Of a DNA stretch of 64,000 nt, positions 1 through 8,367 are shown one piece after another; position 1 is the first letter of the stretch; the number at the start of each line of letters is the position of its first letter. Location of the stretch: positions 682,001 through 746,000 of the forward strand of contig NZ_LZZS01000004.1 in the NCBI RefSeq assembly GCF_014170335.1, read 5' to 3'. Both the position numbers and the translations under genes were made by a program. The DNA is from Achromobacter sp. UMC46 (GTDB taxonomy: Bacteria > Pseudomonadota > Gammaproteobacteria > Burkholderiales > Burkholderiaceae_B). Under the pieces are notes generated by a model, which did no database searches, was not told the origin of the DNA, and saw nothing but the letters and a program-made list of their open reading frames with translations.

Positions 1-68
1 CCAGTGTAGACCTGGACCGCAACCCGCTCAATGCCGATTCCGCATAACGATATCGTGCGCAGGTCCAC
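1..68 (-). CDS. Possible N-terminal fragment of a gene running off the left edge
   Basis: On the minus strand, just after the HpxZ-like gene, a frame opens at a GTG (66-68) and stays open to the window edge. Its end, GIERVAVQVYT, resembles the first strand of enolase-superfamily proteins, which often begin with an IERV-V-VY pattern. Only about 22 codons are visible, no clear ribosome binding site precedes the GTG, and another start is possible. The position suggests a further gene of the same catabolic operon. This is a weak call. Confidence 0.25.
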   Translation of the reverse strand, partial: MDLRTISLCGIGIERVAVQVYT

Positions 69-95
69 CGAGTGTGGCGGTGCGCAGTGACAGCC

Positions 96-470
96 CTATG
101 TCATCAGGCTGACGTGCGCGGACACCACGCGCCAACCCTCGGGCGTGCGCATCCAGGTCTGGCTTTGGCGGCCGGTGCGGTCGCTGCCGTCGCGCTGGAA
201 CTCCAGGTTGGCCGTGGCGAAGTCGCGTCCGTAAGTGGTGATGGCGGTGCGCAGCACGCGGCGAGCCAGGCCCTGGGGTGAGCGCGCGGCGCGGAAGGCG
301 CGGATGGCGTCGTAGCCGTACAGGTTTTCGCCGGCGCCGTAACGCAAGGTGTGGGGACTGTTCCAGAAGAGGGTGTCCAGCACGTCCACCTGGTTGTTCA
401 CCAACGCCGTTTCATAGCGCTCCAGCGCCGCCGCCACTTCCGCCACGACGTCGGGCAGATTGATATCCAT
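96..470 (-). CDS. hpxZ: AtzH/HpxZ-like NTF2-fold protein (DUF3225)
   Basis: This 124-residue protein has the NTF2-like cone layout of the DUF3225 family. That family includes HpxZ (oxalurate catabolism) and AtzH, described as a 1,3-dicarboxyurea hydrolase. Tyr19 and Arg43 lie 24 residues apart, the same spacing as the Tyr22/Arg46 pair I recall for the AtzH active site. The start at 470 is chosen because GGAGAA sits just upstream; the frame opens further upstream without support. AtzG and AtzE homologues lie about 1.5-3 kb upstream on the same strand, separated by the GntR gene and one opposite-strand gene. The family is fairly secure; the substrate (carboxylated urea or oxalurate type) is inferred. 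Confidence 0.8.
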   Translation of the reverse strand: MDINLPDVVAEVAAALERYETALVNNQVDVLDTLFWNSPHTLRYGAGENLYGYDAIRAFRAARSPQGLARRVLRTAITTYGRDFATANLEFQRDGSDRTGRQSQTWMRTPEGWRVVSAHVSLMT

Positions 471-689
471 GAGTCTTCTCCGCATGCACCGTTCTGGTGC
501 GGGTTTCAGGGTAATCACCAATATGGTGTCTGCCGCGGTGCGCCGATCCGCGGGGAGAGCACCCGCCGGGGCATTGGCCCTGGGGAATGCCGCGCCGCAA
601 GGCTGGCACGCCGCTTGCTAGGGTTAACACTGCACTCGCAATGCATCAGCAAGACATAACAAGCTGCACCGCTGCCCAGGAGTTCCGCC

Positions 690-1232
690 ATGTCCCGTTC
701 CGCCATTTCCGCCCCGGTCACCATGCTGGTCACCCGGCACATCGCGCCCGAGCGCTACAGCGATTTCCTGTCCTGGATGCGTCAGGGCGAAATCCTGGCG
801 GCGGGTTTCCCGGGGTTCCTCGGGTCTGGCGTGCTGCAGCCGCCGGAAGGCGGCGACCAATACCAGATCGTGCTGCGCTTCACCGATGCGGCCAGCCTTG
901 CCCGCTGGGAAAAATCCTTGCCGCGCAGGATGTGGCTGGAACGCGGGGCGACGCTGGTGCGGGCCAGCCACGAGCATCGCGTCAGCGGCACCGACGGCTG
1001 GTTTGCGCCCAAGGCCGCCAGCGCGCCGCCGCGCTGGAAGCAGGCGGTCAGCATCTGGCTGGCCTATTTTCCGGTGCTGCTGGTGTTTTCGATTCTGGTC
1101 AGCGAACACTTGAGCATCCTGCCGATATTCTGGCGCGTGTTGATCACCAGCGTGATCCTGACGCCCATCATGGTGTTTGTCTGCATTCCCGTCATCACGC
1201 GCGTGCTGCAGCGCTGGCTGCGGGCCGGCTGA
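690..1232 (+). CDS. ABM-domain membrane protein
   Basis: This 180-residue protein has an N-terminal antibiotic-biosynthesis-monooxygenase-like ferredoxin fold (about 8-105: a VTMLVTRHI strand, an ERYSDFLSW helix and a GFLGSGVLQPP loop). Two hydrophobic segments follow, near 119-137 and 148-170, and a basic tail ends it. The architecture matches a family of small inner-membrane proteins of unknown function, so a monooxygenase reaction is not implied. AGGAG lies a few bases before the ATG. It sits alone on the plus strand between the HpxZ-like and GntR genes, so it is probably not part of their operon. Confidence 0.75.
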   Translation: MSRSAISAPVTMLVTRHIAPERYSDFLSWMRQGEILAAGFPGFLGSGVLQPPEGGDQYQIVLRFTDAASLARWEKSLPRRMWLERGATLVRASHEHRVSGTDGWFAPKAASAPPRWKQAVSIWLAYFPVLLVFSILVSEHLSILPIFWRVLITSVILTPIMVFVCIPVITRVLQRWLRAG

Positions 1233-1262
1233 AGACGTTCCCTCGGCATCCCCGGGGCGGCC

Positions 1263-1970
1263 TCAGGCCGCCTTGGCGCGGCGCGTGGAATACAGCCGGT
1301 GCAGCGTGATCTTGCGCACCGCCGTCTGGCTTTCCTGGATATGGGCCTGCAGCAAGCGGGCGGCATCGGCGGCGTCGCCTGCCAGCAAGGCGCGCAAGAT
1401 CGCGCCATGCTCTTCGTAGGTCTTGCCGACACGGTCGGGCAAGGTGAAGTCCAGCCGCCGCACGATGCGGATGCGCTCGGTGGCGGCGCGGTGCACGCGC
1501 GCTATCTCGGGGTTGCCGGCTGCGGCTACGAGGTCGATGTGAAAGCGTTCGTCCAGATCGGCCAGCCATTCGCCGTCGCTGGAGCGCGCGCTTTCGTCCA
1601 CGAGCCAGATATCCGCCAGCGCATGCAGCGCGCGTACGGGGGGCGGCGACAGGCCCGGCGCGCACAGCGCATGCACGGCCGCGGTCTCCAGCACGCTGCG
1701 CAGCTCGTAGAAATGGTCCAGCGTGTTGAAGTCCAGCGGCTTGACCAGCCAGCCGTTGCGCTGCCGCACTTCTAGATAGCCCTCGCGTTCCAGCCGGAAC
1801 AGCGCTTCGCGCACGGGCGTGCGGCTGACTTGCAGGCGCTCCGCGATTTCGGTTTCCGTGAAACGGTCGCCCGGCGCCAGCCGGAAATCCAGGATGTCCC
1901 GTTTCAGCGACCCATAGGCCGTATCGGCCAGGGTGCGCGGCATGTCGATGGCAGCGAAAGCGGTTTCCAT
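1263..1970 (-). CDS. GntR-family (FCD/FadR-type) transcriptional regulator
   Basis: This 235-residue protein has a GntR winged HTH at about 12-80, with the characteristic ERLQVSRTPVREALFRLEREG run. An all-helical FCD effector domain fills about 85-215. The ATG at 1970 is chosen because the HTH starts just after it; the longer open frame adds an arginine-rich stretch unlike a protein. It begins 35 bases after the AtzE stop on the same strand, so it is probably the last gene of the ABC-AtzG-AtzE operon and its local repressor. A CTTGTAGACAAG palindrome at 6330-6341, before the first gene of that operon, fits the TTGTATACAA-like sites known for FCD regulators. The ligand is unknown. Confidence 0.9.
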   Translation of the reverse strand: METAFAAIDMPRTLADTAYGSLKRDILDFRLAPGDRFTETEIAERLQVSRTPVREALFRLEREGYLEVRQRNGWLVKPLDFNTLDHFYELRSVLETAAVHALCAPGLSPPPVRALHALADIWLVDESARSSDGEWLADLDERFHIDLVAAAGNPEIARVHRAATERIRIVRRLDFTLPDRVGKTYEEHGAILRALLAGDAADAARLLQAHIQESQTAVRKITLHRLYSTRRAKAA

Positions 1971-2005
1971 AGCGTGGCCTTGAATGGGATCGGAAAGGGG
2001 GCGGT

Positions 2006-3394
2006 TCAGGGCGTGCGGATGCGCGACACGCCGGCCTGCTCCAGCGCGTAGGCGGCGCCAAGGCAGTCGGCTTCGCGCCAGGGGGCGCCGATCAATTGCA
2101 CGCCCAGCGGCAGGTGGCCGTCCTGCTCCGTTTCCGGCCACGTCGGCGCGGTGCAGACGGGCAGGCCGATGCACGAGATCGGCTGCGTCAGCAGGCCCAT
2201 GCTGGCGCGTGCCGGCAAGGATTTGCCCGCCAGCGTCAGCCAGTCGGTCCCCACCTTCGTGGCGGATACGGGCGTGGCGGGCGCGATCAGCACGTCATAC
2301 TGGCTGAACAGGGCCAGCGCTTCGCGGTAGACGCGGTGGCGGACGCGCTGCGCCTGCTGCACCCAGGCGGCGGGCACCAGGCTGCCCGCGACAAGGCGGT
2401 CGCGGGAATGCGGTTCGTAGTAGTCGTAGTGCGTGACGAGCTTGCGGCGATGCAGCGCGCCGCCTTCGGCCGCGGTGATGACGAACGCGGCCGCGCGGGC
2501 CTGCGCGGCGCCGGGCAATTCGACGACGGCGGTGGCGCCCAGCGCGTGTGCTGCAATGTCAACGGCGCGGCGTGCCTGCGGGCCGGCCCATTGCGCGAAA
2601 TAACCGCCCAGCACCGCCACGCGCAGGGGGCGCGCGCCGGCGTGCAGCGACGGCAGCACGGGGTCGGCGGCGTGCTGCGCGCAGGCGGCGTCGTCGGCGT
2701 CCGGGCCTTGCAGCGCATCGTAGGCGGCGGCCAGGTCGCTGGCGCTGGCGGCGAATGGCCCCAGATGGTCAAGGCTGCCCACAAAGGGGAAAGAGCCGGT
2801 GCGCGGCAGGCGGCCCAAGGTGGGTTTCAGTCCGAATATGCCGCATAGCGAGGCCGGCACGCGGATGGACCCGTTGGTGTCAGATCCCAAGGTCAGCGGC
2901 ACCAGTCCGCCCGCCACGGCGGCGGCGCTGCCGCCGGACGAGCCACCCGCGATGCGGGTGGTGTCGTGCGGGTTGCGGCATGCGCCGTAATGGGTGTTTT
3001 CAGTGGTGAAGCCGTACGCGTGCTCGTCCATATTCAGCGCGCCGACCAGCACCGCGCCCGCCTCGCGCATGCGCGTGACCAGCCGGGCGTCATGGCGCGC
3101 CGGCCCGTTGGACGCGTTGACCCGACCACCCGCCAGCGTCACTTCGTCGGCGATGTCGAACAGGTTCTTGACCGCGTAAGGCACACCGGCCAGCGGCGGC
3201 AGCGGTTCGCCGCGGGCGCGGCGCGCATCGATGGCCGCCGCCTCCTGGCGGGCGCGGGCCTCAGTGACCGCGGTGAAGCAGTTGTAGCGGGAATCGTGCT
3301 CGCGGATGCGCGCGAGCGTGGCGTCCAGCACCGCCTGGGCGCTGCGTTCGCCACTGGCGACCTGGCGGGCGATGTCTGCGGCGGGGCCGGTCAC
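2006..3394 (-). CDS. atzE: AtzE-family amidohydrolase (amidase signature)
   Basis: This 462-residue amidase-signature enzyme has the Ser-cisSer-Lys triad readable as Lys76 (AVKNLFD), Ser152 (GGSSGGS) and Ser176 (SDTNGSIRVP). The closest remembered family is AtzE, the 1-carboxybiuret hydrolase of s-triazine catabolism; HpxY of the oxalurate operon is similar. AtzE works as a complex with the small AtzG subunit, and here AtzG is encoded immediately upstream with a 4-base ATGA overlap. The protein is cytoplasmic, with no signal peptide. The natural substrate cannot be read from sequence. Together with the HpxZ/AtzH-like gene and an importer, a small ureide or carboxyurea is the best guess. Confidence 0.88.
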   Translation of the reverse strand: MTGPAADIARQVASGERSAQAVLDATLARIREHDSRYNCFTAVTEARARQEAAAIDARRARGEPLPPLAGVPYAVKNLFDIADEVTLAGGRVNASNGPARHDARLVTRMREAGAVLVGALNMDEHAYGFTTENTHYGACRNPHDTTRIAGGSSGGSAAAVAGGLVPLTLGSDTNGSIRVPASLCGIFGLKPTLGRLPRTGSFPFVGSLDHLGPFAASASDLAAAYDALQGPDADDAACAQHAADPVLPSLHAGARPLRVAVLGGYFAQWAGPQARRAVDIAAHALGATAVVELPGAAQARAAAFVITAAEGGALHRRKLVTHYDYYEPHSRDRLVAGSLVPAAWVQQAQRVRHRVYREALALFSQYDVLIAPATPVSATKVGTDWLTLAGKSLPARASMGLLTQPISCIGLPVCTAPTWPETEQDGHLPLGVQLIGAPWREADCLGAAYALEQAGVSRIRTP

Positions 3395-3573
3395 GGGCGG
3401 AACACCGAAGCCGATTCCAGCTCGACGGGCAGGGCCTCGTCCACGAAGCTGGCCGCGATGTCGTGGATGCGCGAGAACTGCTGCACGACCTCTTGCGTGG
3501 TGGCTTCGCGCAAGGCGTACCCCGACAGCGCCAAGGCGCTGCGTACGTATTGATCGATGGTTTCCTGGGTCAT
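3391..3573 (-). CDS. atzG: AtzG-like small subunit (DUF4089)
   Basis: This 60-residue protein belongs to the DUF4089/AtzG family, the GatC-like partner that wraps around and stabilises AtzE-type amidases. It is short and helical, with a PVELESASVF tail like the extended end that contacts the amidase. Its TGA overlaps the atzE ATG (ATGA), a strong sign of co-translation of two subunits. It begins 67 bases after the ABC ATPase stop on the same strand. Confidence 0.85.
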   Translation of the reverse strand: MTQETIDQYVRSALALSGYALREATTQEVVQQFSRIHDIAASFVDEALPVELESASVFRP

Positions 3574-3640
3574 GGCGGATTCTCCCGATGGACTGGATGG
3601 TGACGGGCTTGCTGACTTGGGTACGTTTATTCGCGCACGT

Positions 3641-4462
3641 TCACTTGCGCACTTCGCGCTGGAAGATCTCCAGGCTCAGTTTCTTCATCTGGATGAAGCT
3701 GGGTTCGGACAGCGTTTCCACGGTGCGGGGGCGGGTGTCGCCGTAGTGCAGGATTTCGGCGACGCGCGTGGGCCGCTTGGTCAACAGCAGGATCTGGTCG
3801 GCCAGGTACACGGCTTCTTCCAGGTCGTGCGAGACCAGCAGCATGGTGGTGCCGGTCTGCATGAAGACTTCCTGCAGTTTTTCGCGGATGAACAGCGTCA
3901 TCTCGAAATCCAGCGCCGAAAACGGCTCGTCCAGGAACAGCACTTCGGGGCCGGGCGCCAGCGCGCGCATGATGGACGCCGTCTGCTGCTGGCCGCCCGA
4001 CAATTCGTACGGATAGCGCTTCAGGTCGAACTTGACGTCGAACGACGCGACCAGCTCTTGCACGCGCGCATCCACCTCGGCCTTGCTGCGGCCTTCCAGG
4101 CGCAGCGGATAGGCGATGTTGTCGATGGTGCGCAACCACGGGAACATGGCCTCGCGGTAGTTCTGGAACACGTAGCCGATCTTGGTCTGCGCCAGCGACT
4201 TGCCGTCGAACAGGATTTCACCGGCGTCGATGGGGATCAGGCCCGCGATCATGTTGATCAGCGTGGACTTGCCGCAGCCGTTGGGGCCGAACACCGAGAC
4301 GATCTTGCCCTTGGGGATGTCCAGGTTGAAGTCTTCGTACAGGGGCCATCCCGCGAAGTACTTGGTCAGGCCGCGGATGGTGATGTGGGTGCCCAGCGGG
4401 CCGGGCGCGAACGGCGCGGCAGCGGGCGCGGGGACGATGATGGGGTTGATGACGGTGGACAT
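3641..4462 (-). CDS. ABC transporter ATP-binding protein (SsuB/TauB/NrtD type)
   Basis: This 273-residue ATPase drives import of the substrate bound by the protein encoded at 5276-6283. Walker A is GPNGCGKST (59-67), the Q-loop glutamine is at 100, the signature is LSGGQQQ (154-160), Walker B is VLFLDEP (174-180) and the H-loop His is at 212. The segment after the signature reads QQQTASIMRAL rather than the usual RQRVAIARAL, a mild oddity. About 25 extra Pro/Ala-rich residues precede the first strand. The ATG directly abuts the permease stop codon with no gap. The family handles sulfonates, nitrate, pyrimidines or ureides. Confidence 0.92.
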   Translation of the reverse strand: MSTVINPIIVPAPAAAPFAPGPLGTHITIRGLTKYFAGWPLYEDFNLDIPKGKIVSVFGPNGCGKSTLINMIAGLIPIDAGEILFDGKSLAQTKIGYVFQNYREAMFPWLRTIDNIAYPLRLEGRSKAEVDARVQELVASFDVKFDLKRYPYELSGGQQQTASIMRALAPGPEVLFLDEPFSALDFEMTLFIREKLQEVFMQTGTTMLLVSHDLEEAVYLADQILLLTKRPTRVAEILHYGDTRPRTVETLSEPSFIQMKKLSLEIFQREVRK

Positions 4463-5272
4463 TTATCGGCCGCTCCAGTGGACCACGCGCTTTTCCAGCA
4501 TGAGAAAGAGAATGTTCAGAACATAGCCCAGGGCGCCGGCCGCCAGGATCGACGCGTACATCTCGCGCACGTTCAGCACCTGCTGCGCATTGATGATGCG
4601 GTTGCCCAGCCCGCTGTCGGAACCGATGAACATTTCCGCCACGATCACGATCACCAGCGCCATCGACACGCCGCTGCGCAGGCCCACGAAGGTCGGCTGC
4701 AGGCTTTCCCAGATCAGCACGTCCTTGAAGATCTGCCACCGCGACGCGCCCATCACGCGGGCCGCCATCACGCGCTGCTTGCGCGCATTGATGACGCCGT
4801 AGGCGCTGTTGAACAGGATGACCAGCACGGCCGCGAAGGCGGCGATGGCGATCTTGTTCATGTCGGTCACGCCGAAGATCATCAGGAACAACGGGATCAG
4901 CGCGGACGACGGCGTGGACCGGAAGAAGTCCACCAGGAATTCGACGCTGCGATACGCCTTTTCATTGCTGCCCAACAGCACGCCCAGCGGCACGCCGATC
5001 ACGCCGGCGATGACGAAGGCCTGCAGAGTGCGGTTCAAGGACGACAGGAAGTCCCACAGCAGCGGGCCGCCTGCCAGGCCCTTGATCAGCGCCACGATGG
5101 TGGCGCCGGGCGTGGGTAGCAGCACGGGGCTGACCAGTTGCAGTCGCACCACGAGGTCCCACACGACGAACAGCGCCAGGGGGCCGATCAGCGGCAGCAG
5201 GCGCGACGCGTTGAACCTGGCGGGCGGCTGCTTCGCCGCCGCCGGGGCGCTGCTTGCGGTTGTGGCGGTCAT
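4463..5272 (-). CDS. ABC transporter permease (SsuC/TauC/NrtB type)
   Basis: This 269-residue inner-membrane permease has about six transmembrane segments after an Ala/Pro-rich cytoplasmic N-terminus. The coupling-helix motif is recognisable as MGASRWQIFKDVLIWESL, the EAA-type loop that docks on the ATPase. A single permease gene implies a homodimer, normal for this importer class. It lies between the binding protein gene (stop 5276, three bases upstream of this ATG) and the ATPase gene, all on the minus strand. The substrate is inferred from the neighbouring AtzGE genes. Confidence 0.92.
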   Translation of the reverse strand: MTATTASSAPAAAKQPPARFNASRLLPLIGPLALFVVWDLVVRLQLVSPVLLPTPGATIVALIKGLAGGPLLWDFLSSLNRTLQAFVIAGVIGVPLGVLLGSNEKAYRSVEFLVDFFRSTPSSALIPLFLMIFGVTDMNKIAIAAFAAVLVILFNSAYGVINARKQRVMAARVMGASRWQIFKDVLIWESLQPTFVGLRSGVSMALVIVIVAEMFIGSDSGLGNRIINAQQVLNVREMYASILAAGALGYVLNILFLMLEKRVVHWSGR

Positions 5273-5275
5273 GGG

Positions 5276-6283
5276 TCAGCCCTTGTAAAGCATGGCCGAC
5301 ACGTCGACCTTCTGCGCGAAGATGCCCTTGTCGGTGAACAGGTCGAAGAATTTCTGGAAGTACTGGATGTCGCTGGGCGTGAACTCGTTGTAGAGCGTGT
5401 AGGCGGCCAGCGGCACCTCGTTGGTCATCGGGCCTTCGATGGCGGTGTAGCCCTTCATGAAGGGGCGCGCCTCTTCGGGTTTGGTGCGGATCAGTTCGAT
5501 GCCGCGCGCATAGGCGGCGATGAATTTCTTGCTTTCCTCGGGATGCTTTTTCAGGAAGGCGGTGGTCAGCGAGGCCGACCCGCCGAACCACGGTGCCATC
5601 GGATCGCCCAGCACGTACTTGGCGATGACGCCGGTCTCCAGCACACGGGTGGTACCGTTCAGGCGGCCCACGGTGCCGGTGGGCTCCAGCGTGTAGCACG
5701 CATCCAACTGGCCGGCGGCAACCGCGGCGACGTGCTGGCTGATCGCCAACTCGACCACGGTTGCCCCGGTTGCGCCGGCGCGCTCCAGGACTGCTTTGGC
5801 CAGCGTGGCGTTCTGGATGCCGGGTCCAGATCCGACCTTTTTCCCCTTGAGGTCTGCAATGCTCTTGATGGGACTGTCTTTCGCGACGATGAACTCGTCC
5901 AGCACGTTCTTGGCGTTGCTGGGGTTGGACGCGAAAATCTTGAACAAGCCGGGCGAGGCGATTTCCCCGATGGCCAGGTTGGCCGAACCGGTGCCGTTGG
6001 CGCTGCCGTCCGCGCGCCCGGCCAGCATGGCTTCCATGACCTGCTGCGCGCCGGCGAACTTCAGCGGTTCGACGTTCAGGCCCGCTTCCTTGAAATAGCC
6101 TTTTTCGACGGCGGCATAAAAGGGCAGGCCGGCGGCCACGGGCCAGAAGCCGATGCGGATCACCGGACCCGATTGCGCGCGTACCAGCGAGGGCGCGGCC
6201 AGCGTCGCGGCGCCCAGGGCGGCCCCCTGGATCAGGCGGCGGCGGGTGGCGTTGAAGGCATAGGGCGCATTGCGGTTGATCAT
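5276..6283 (-). CDS. ABC transporter substrate-binding protein (NrtA/SsuA/TauA-like)
   Basis: This 335-residue periplasmic binding protein has an N-terminal Tat-like signal (TRRRLIQGAALGAATLAAP, then a VRAQ cleavage region). The mature part opens with IRIGFWPVAAGLPFYAAVEKGYF, typical of NMT1/SsuA-type proteins. The start at 6283 is supported by AGGAG in the preceding bases. It is the first gene of the minus-strand importer/AtzGE operon, which suggests a small ureide or carboxylated nitrogen compound as ligand. Sulfonate or pyrimidine binding is an alternative. Confidence 0.9.
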   Translation of the reverse strand: MINRNAPYAFNATRRRLIQGAALGAATLAAPSLVRAQSGPVIRIGFWPVAAGLPFYAAVEKGYFKEAGLNVEPLKFAGAQQVMEAMLAGRADGSANGTGSANLAIGEIASPGLFKIFASNPSNAKNVLDEFIVAKDSPIKSIADLKGKKVGSGPGIQNATLAKAVLERAGATGATVVELAISQHVAAVAAGQLDACYTLEPTGTVGRLNGTTRVLETGVIAKYVLGDPMAPWFGGSASLTTAFLKKHPEESKKFIAAYARGIELIRTKPEEARPFMKGYTAIEGPMTNEVPLAAYTLYNEFTPSDIQYFQKFFDLFTDKGIFAQKVDVSAMLYKG

Positions 6284-6611
6284 GGGGGCTCCTGGTGTGC
6301 TCGCGGAAGTGTCCGGTGACGGCGCTTGCCTTGTAGACAAGCTTGCATACCAGTCATCAAGCAAGACCCGTGCCAACCTGGCCCGGCTGGCCCCCGCCCT
6401 ATGGCGGACGCTGGGCCGGGCGCCGGCCCGGTGCTTTCCATGAACCATGTTGGTGCATGGCGCACCATTGAAGGGGACGCAACGGCGCGTGCCCGGCCCG
6501 GCGGCAGCGGGCGGCGGTAAAGGGGTAGCATGGTCGCGGACCCGCGGCGTGTCGCCCCGGGCAATCGAAGCAGACGGGAAACAGGGCGCCGCCGGTCGGC
6601 GCCCGTTCAAG
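6284..6611. other. Divergent promoter region between ABC operon and LysR gene
   Basis: This 328-base gap holds no convincing gene. It should contain the promoters of the minus-strand importer operon and the plus-strand LysR gene. Two palindromes stand out: CTTGTAGACAAG at 6330-6341, and TGGTGC-N5-GCACCA at 6451-6467. The first fits an FCD-GntR operator, the second could serve the LysR protein. No clear -35/-10 pair was found. Confidence 0.6.
6330..6341. promoter_or_regulatory. Candidate GntR (FCD) operator
   Basis: The 12-base palindrome CTTGTAGACAAG lies 47 bases upstream of the first codon of the importer operon. FCD-type GntR proteins commonly bind TTGTATACAA-like sites, and the only GntR gene in this part of the window (1263-1970) closes the same operon. 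The pairing of site and regulator is inferred. Confidence 0.5.
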
Positions 6612-7523
6612 ATGAATACGCGTTTTGTCGAAGCATTTCTATGGTCGGCGCGGCTGGGCAGTTTCCGGGCCGCCAGCGACCGCCTCCACATCACCCAGGC
6701 GGCCGTGGCCAACCGCATCGCCTCGCTGGAAGAAGACATCGGGGCGCGCCTGTTCGAGCGCGACGCCAAGGAACTGCGCCTGACCGCGGTCGGCACCCGC
6801 CTGCTGGATTACGGTGAACGCTTGCTGGAGATCCGCCAGCAGATCCTGTCGCTCGGCAAGCGCGGCGACGAGGTTTTCGGCCTGGTCCGCATCGGCGCGA
6901 TCGAAACGGTGGTGCATACCTGGCTGATCGGCTTCCTGACGAACCTGAAGTCCACCTACCCGGGCATCGAAGTGCAATTGACGTCCGAGACGACGCGGGC
7001 GCTGCACCGGGGACTGCGGGAAGGGGCGCTGGACATCGCGCTGCAAACGGACCTGCTGAACGACACCGGCATCATCAGCAACGCTTGCCTGCCCATGGAA
7101 ATGGGGTGGGTGGGCCGCGCGGGAGACGAGGAATCGCTGACCGTGCAGCAACTGCTGGGCGAACCCGTGCTGACCATGAGCCCCGGCTCGCAGCCGCATG
7201 AAGCGTTGAAGGCGCTGTACCGGGAGGTGGGCATGCCGCAAGGCAAGGTGCATTGCGTCAGTTCCATTTCGGCGCTGGCGCGGCTGGTGAAAAGCGGCTT
7301 CGGCCGCGCGCTGGTGCCGCTGCCGCCCATCTACGAATACGTGGCGCGCGGCGAAGTGCAGGTGATCCGCAGCGACATGCCGGTGCCGCCGCAACTGCTG
7401 GTGGTGAGTTACGTGGAAAGCGCCGGGTCGGACGCGATCCGGCTCGTGGCGGAACTGGCCAGCCGGGCCTCGGACCAGTTCACGATGTCGGTGGCGGAAC
7501 CGCGTTTCGGATCTGCGCAATAG
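6612..7523 (+). CDS. LysR-family transcriptional regulator
   Basis: This 303-residue LTTR has its winged HTH in the first 60 residues (SFRAASDRLHITQAAVANRIASLEEDIG region) and a two-lobed effector-binding domain after it. The ATG at 6612 places Met one residue before the conserved N-terminal helix; the upstream extension of the frame is not protein-like. It is divergent from the importer-AtzGE operon, the usual LTTR arrangement, so it likely regulates that operon together with the GntR protein. The inducer is unknown. Confidence 0.9.
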   Translation: MNTRFVEAFLWSARLGSFRAASDRLHITQAAVANRIASLEEDIGARLFERDAKELRLTAVGTRLLDYGERLLEIRQQILSLGKRGDEVFGLVRIGAIETVVHTWLIGFLTNLKSTYPGIEVQLTSETTRALHRGLREGALDIALQTDLLNDTGIISNACLPMEMGWVGRAGDEESLTVQQLLGEPVLTMSPGSQPHEALKALYREVGMPQGKVHCVSSISALARLVKSGFGRALVPLPPIYEYVARGEVQVIRSDMPVPPQLLVVSYVESAGSDAIRLVAELASRASDQFTMSVAEPRFGSAQ

Positions 7524-7648
7524 TGTTATCCCTAGGGTGGCGCTCAGTAATTCTGTTGCTGGAAGGAAGAATTACTCGTTTGTCCCCGCGCCGCCTGGCG
7601 GATGAAGATGTGGCCTTCTGAAAATGAAGGAACGCTGGTCTTCCGCCT

Positions 7649-8320
7649 ATGAGCCATTCTGCCCCCTCCGCCTCGACTCCCCATGGCCTGCTGTTCGTCG
7701 CCACCGACGTCGAGGCCGCCGACGAGCCTGATTTCAACCGCTGGTACGACCGCGAGCATGTGGAAGAGCGCGTGCGCATTCCCGGTTTCCTGTCGGGCGC
7801 GCGCTATGTGTCGCGCGGCGGCGGGCGCAAGTATCTGGGCCTGTATCGCACGGAATCGCTGGCCGCCTTCACCACCGCCGACTACCGCGCCGCGTTCGAG
7901 CGCCAGACGCCGTGGTCGGTCGCGAACCTGGACCGCATGCGCGACCCGATGCGCCGCGTCTGCGCCGTCGAGGCCGTGACCGGGTTCGGCAGCGGCAGCG
8001 AATTGGTCGTGCTGCCGTTGCCGGTGGCAGGCGACGCCCAGGCGCTGATCGCCCAGGCCCGGGCCGCGGGCCTGGAACTGTCCCAGGCGGACGGCTTCGT
8101 GCAGTCCTACCTGCTGGTCCCGGACGCCACGCTCAGCACGCCGTTGCCGCGCGAATCCAAGGACAACCGCACGCTGGCGCCTCTGTTCGTCATCGAGGCC
8201 GGCAGCGCACCCGCGGCGCTTGCCCTGCGGCAACAGGCGGCAAGCGCGTTCGATGCGGATCCGGCCGGCGGCTGGCTGCTTGAACTGGGCTGGAAGCTGG
8301 CGGCGTCCGACCTGCGTTGA
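7649..8320 (+). CDS. Dimeric alpha/beta-barrel (EthD-like) protein
   Basis: This 223-residue protein begins with a strand and the motif EPDFNRWYDREHVEERVRIPGF, the W-Y-x-x-E-H pattern of EthD/DUF4286-like barrels that bind small hydrophobic molecules. The second half repeats a strand-helix organisation, so it may hold two barrel modules. No catalytic assignment is possible. It ends 47 bases before an MHS transporter gene on the same strand and may be co-transcribed with it, suggesting a role in the transported compound's catabolism. Confidence 0.7.
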   Translation: MSHSAPSASTPHGLLFVATDVEAADEPDFNRWYDREHVEERVRIPGFLSGARYVSRGGGRKYLGLYRTESLAAFTTADYRAAFERQTPWSVANLDRMRDPMRRVCAVEAVTGFGSGSELVVLPLPVAGDAQALIAQARAAGLELSQADGFVQSYLLVPDATLSTPLPRESKDNRTLAPLFVIEAGSAPAALALRQQAASAFDADPAGGWLLELGWKLAASDLR

Positions 8321-8367
8321 GCGGCGCCGAGCCTGACTCTCTACCCACAGACTACAAGGGGAAATCC

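Noticed and set aside
3557-5119. Long open frame (520 codons) on the plus strand opposite the ABC transporter genes
   Set aside because: It is antisense to two clear ABC genes with all motifs intact. Its product is rich in His, Arg, Gln and Asp, the usual by-product of high-GC codon bias in the opposite strand.
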